A DNA stretch of 36,441 bases from Candidatus Zixiibacteriota bacterium (lineage in GTDB: Bacteria; Zixibacteria; MSB-5A5; GN15; FEB-12), in NCBI GenBank assembly GCA_024276275.1, contig JAJRXM010000063.1, forward strand, positions 1 to 36,441, written 5' to 3'. Numbering within the stretch: the stretch's first letter is position 1; every line of letters begins with the position of its first letter. The notes beneath the pieces are model-generated. The model ran no database searches. It was given only the letters and a program-made list of their open reading frames with translations, and was not told the origin of the DNA. Below are positions 34,583 to 36,441 of the stretch, piece after piece. A program made the translations under genes and the position numbers.

Positions 34583-35692
34583 ATGGCTCAAATCGACTTA
34601 AAGCTAAAAGAACGAAGCTATCCGATTGTTGTTAGTAAAAACAATTCATCGCAGCTTTTAAGATTGCTCAAAAAAGAGGTGAAAAAGAATAAGCTGTTTG
34701 TCTTTTACGATGCCAACTTTTACGCATTACACGAAAGAGTATTAGCAAAAGAATTAGCAGAGAAGTTTCAATACTACGAAATAGTGCTTCCGTCATGTGA
34801 AATAACAAAAACAGAAAAAGAGCTTTCCAAAATATATTCTTATTTACTATCGGAAAATATCTCCCGTACAGATTTTATCTTGGCAGTCGGTGGTGGTGTG
34901 ACTACTGACCTTGTAGGATATGCCGCTGCTACTACTCTTAGAGGGATCAAGTGGGGAGCAGTACCGACAACATTATTAGGGATGGTCGATGCATCAATCG
35001 GAGGGAAGACAGGGCTAAACCACAAGGCAGGAAAAAACTTGATAGGTGCCTTTTGGCAACCGTCCTTTGTTTTTTCAAATATCAGATACTTGCAGACATT
35101 ACCGCATCGCCAGATAATGGCTGGCTTTGGAGAAATTGTAAAGTATGCAGGTCTTATCGGAAATGATATGCTTACGTTGGCTGAAAAATTCATAAATAGT
35201 AATGATTTATACAATGAAACGATGTTGCACCGTCTTGTTATTTTATCATCTGACTATAAAGCCAAGATTGTGAAAGCTGATGAACGGGAATCAGGGAAAC
35301 GGATGCTTTTAAATTTTGGGCATACTGTAGGGCATGCGATAGAAAAATCATTAGGATACGGGAAACTTCTGCATGGCGAAGCAGTAATTTTAGGGCTTTC
35401 GGCGGCAGTCAATTTATCTGTCATTTCAAGCAACGCCTCAAGTAAAACATTAAGCAGGTATATTAAACTTATTGTAGTTTCAATGGGTTACGTTCCGCAT
35501 AAAAAACTTGACGGTGATGCAGTTCTGAAAGCTATAAAAGGTGATAAAAAACGGATTGACTCAAAACAGAAATTCATCTTACTTAAGAGAATCGGGAAGC
35601 CGATAATAACTGATAGTGTAACGCAAACAGAAGTATCGGAGTCGATTAATCAAATGCTGTATCTGTATAAGCACGGAGTAAACAATGTCTAA
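34583..35692 (+). CDS. aroB: 3-dehydroquinate synthase
   Basis: A protein of 369 residues. It cyclises DAHP to 3-dehydroquinate with NAD and a divalent metal. It shows ILAVGGGVTTDLVGYAA, PTTLLGMVDASIGGKTGLNH, GKNLIGAFWQP, AGFGEIVKYA (metal Glu), NFGHTVGHAIE and LHGEAVILGL (metal His residues), and KGDKKR near the C-terminus. It begins one base after aroK and overlaps aroQ by 8 bases. Confidence 0.96.
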   Translation: MAQIDLKLKERSYPIVVSKNNSSQLLRLLKKEVKKNKLFVFYDANFYALHERVLAKELAEKFQYYEIVLPSCEITKTEKELSKIYSYLLSENISRTDFILAVGGGVTTDLVGYAAATTLRGIKWGAVPTTLLGMVDASIGGKTGLNHKAGKNLIGAFWQPSFVFSNIRYLQTLPHRQIMAGFGEIVKYAGLIGNDMLTLAEKFINSNDLYNETMLHRLVILSSDYKAKIVKADERESGKRMLLNFGHTVGHAIEKSLGYGKLLHGEAVILGLSAAVNLSVISSNASSKTLSRYIKLIVVSMGYVPHKKLDGDAVLKAIKGDKKRIDSKQKFILLKRIGKPIITDSVTQTEVSESINQMLYLYKHGVNNV

Positions 35693-36134
35693 TATATTGG
35701 TAGTAAACGGTCCGAACCTTAATCTTTTAGGGAAACGCGAACCGAGTATTTATGGGAATAAGTCATTAGAAGAACTGAATGACCATCTCAAAAATCTTGC
35801 CTCAGAATTAAAATTAAACTTACAATTTTTCCAATCAAACTCCGAAGGTGATATAATTGACTACATTCACAATAACGGATTTGATGCTAACGGTATGATT
35901 ATAAATCCGGGTGCTTTTACGCATTATAGTTATGCAATCCGTGATGCTGTTTCTGCTGTGGGAATTATTACGGTCGAAGTTCATTTATCAAATATTTATG
36001 ACAGGGAAGAGTTTAGAAAAAAATCAGTCATTGCTCCTGTTTGCTCCGGCTCTATAGTCGGTTTCGGATATTACGGCTATGCAATGGCTCTATCGTATTT
36101 TGCTGACAACAAGCATAAGGATAAAGATGAATAA
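35685..36134 (+). CDS. aroQ: 3-dehydroquinate dehydratase, type II
   Basis: A protein of 149 residues. It dehydrates 3-dehydroquinate by the type II, trans-elimination route. It shows VNGPNLNLLGKREPSIYG with the catalytic Tyr and the flexible-loop Arg, QSNSEGDIIDYIH, IINPGAFTHYSYAIRDA, VEVHLSNIYDREEFRKKSV and the end GSIVGFGYYGYAMAL. The gene name AroQ is used in other bacteria for chorismate mutase too; here it means the dehydratase. It overlaps the next gene by 8 bases. Confidence 0.95.
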   Translation: MSNILVVNGPNLNLLGKREPSIYGNKSLEELNDHLKNLASELKLNLQFFQSNSEGDIIDYIHNNGFDANGMIINPGAFTHYSYAIRDAVSAVGIITVEVHLSNIYDREEFRKKSVIAPVCSGSIVGFGYYGYAMALSYFADNKHKDKDE

Positions 36135-36441
36135 ATATATACAAATTGTTTCCATATTATTGCTCTCTTTGATTACTCTTTCTTGTTTTGAACAAAAGGA
36201 AAAAGTATCTATAGATGTTATGCCTTTAATAGATGACTTTGAGAAAAAGACAGAATGGCTTAACTACCGCATATCTCAAGAATCGTGGGAATTTTATACG
36301 ACCGGAGAATCAGATTCATTGGAATTCTATAACGGTCTCTACCGTAAGTTAATTCAAGAACCCGCATTAATTTCTGCTGTTGCTTTGAAAAAAACAAACA
36401 TCGAAGATGAAGATGATTTACGACGTTACAATTTAGTGAAA
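36127..36441 (+). CDS. lipoprotein, probable M2-family peptidyl-dipeptidase, 5' part only
   Basis: The first 105 codons are present and the window ends inside the gene. The N-terminus is a lipoprotein signal with lipobox TLSC (Cys about 20). The rest is helical and acidic: LIDDFEKKTEWLNYRISQES, WEFYTTGESDSLEFYNGLY, EDDLRRYNLVK. This layout resembles the start of bacterial angiotensin-converting-enzyme-like peptidases, where a W..TTG motif precedes a residue-rich helical lid. The zinc site would lie beyond the window, so the family is an inference. It overlaps aroQ by 8 bases, so it belongs to the same transcript despite an unrelated job. Confidence 0.6.
   Translation, partial: MNKYIQIVSILLLSLITLSCFEQKEKVSIDVMPLIDDFEKKTEWLNYRISQESWEFYTTGESDSLEFYNGLYRKLIQEPALISAVALKKTNIEDEDDLRRYNLVK

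Noticed and set aside
1-36441. CRISPR arrays, insertion sequences, tRNA or rRNA genes
   Set aside because: No regularly spaced repeats, no transposase-like frame with terminal repeats, and no cloverleaf or rRNA sequence was found on either strand by reading.

Overview
The window is AT-rich bacterial DNA with two parts of different character. Positions 1-16.7 kb hold scattered, mostly single genes for secreted, surface and regulatory proteins. Positions 16.8-36.4 kb hold a dense biosynthetic block on the + strand. Three large secreted proteins end in the same roughly 70-residue, four-cysteine, dockerin-like module (two DISDLV repeats with a YMFGGG-type tail). That module is typical of uncultured FCB-group bacteria, most of all Zixibacteria-like lineages. 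A TonB-dependent receptor with a carboxypeptidase-regulatory-like N-terminal domain (outer membrane) and promoters of the form TTGACA-N17-TAnnTTTG (the -7 box is Bacteroidetes-like) agree with an FCB bacterium. The assignment is inference; there is no rRNA or other marker here.

Left part: a reprolysin-like secreted metalloprotease (615-3863, -) is transcribed divergently from oligopeptidase B (4037-6147, +, one frameshift). Next come a DUF6249-like membrane protein (6188-6538, -), an ECF sigma factor with an in-frame TAG (6670-7251, +) and its zinc-binding anti-sigma factor (7242-7757, +). Then follow an FG-GAP/VCBS repeat protein (7765-9758, -, one frameshift), a WbpB/WlbA-like sugar oxidoreductase (9894-10850, -), a TonB-dependent receptor with a frameshift and a nonsense codon (11156-13965, +), and a choice-of-anchor-B/LVIVD repeat protein (14442-16646, -). 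Single-base lesions cluster here. Whether they are real gene decay or assembly errors cannot be told from the sequence alone.

Right part: a LysN-type aminotransferase has its own promoter, a candidate operator and a terminator. It is followed by an 18-kb co-directional run with genes overlapping or separated by only a few bases: dapF-like, trpE, trpG, trpD, MFS transporter, trpC, trpF, trpB, trpA, chorismate mutase, DAHP synthase 1, argS, tyrA, DAHP synthase 2, aroA, aroE, aroK, aroB, aroQ, and the start of a lipoprotein (probably an M2-family peptidase) running off the right edge. Together these encode all shikimate-pathway steps except chorismate synthase (aroC), the whole tryptophan branch, and the first steps to tyrosine. 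Prephenate dehydratase is not in the window.

The most unusual item is the first gene of that run. The DapF-like protein has serine in place of both catalytic cysteines but keeps the rest of the DapF fold signature, so a normal diaminopimelate epimerase reaction is doubtful. Other points of interest are an MFS transporter embedded between trpD and trpC, two DAHP synthases bracketing argS and tyrA, and an in-frame TGA that removes the last 33 codons of tyrA.
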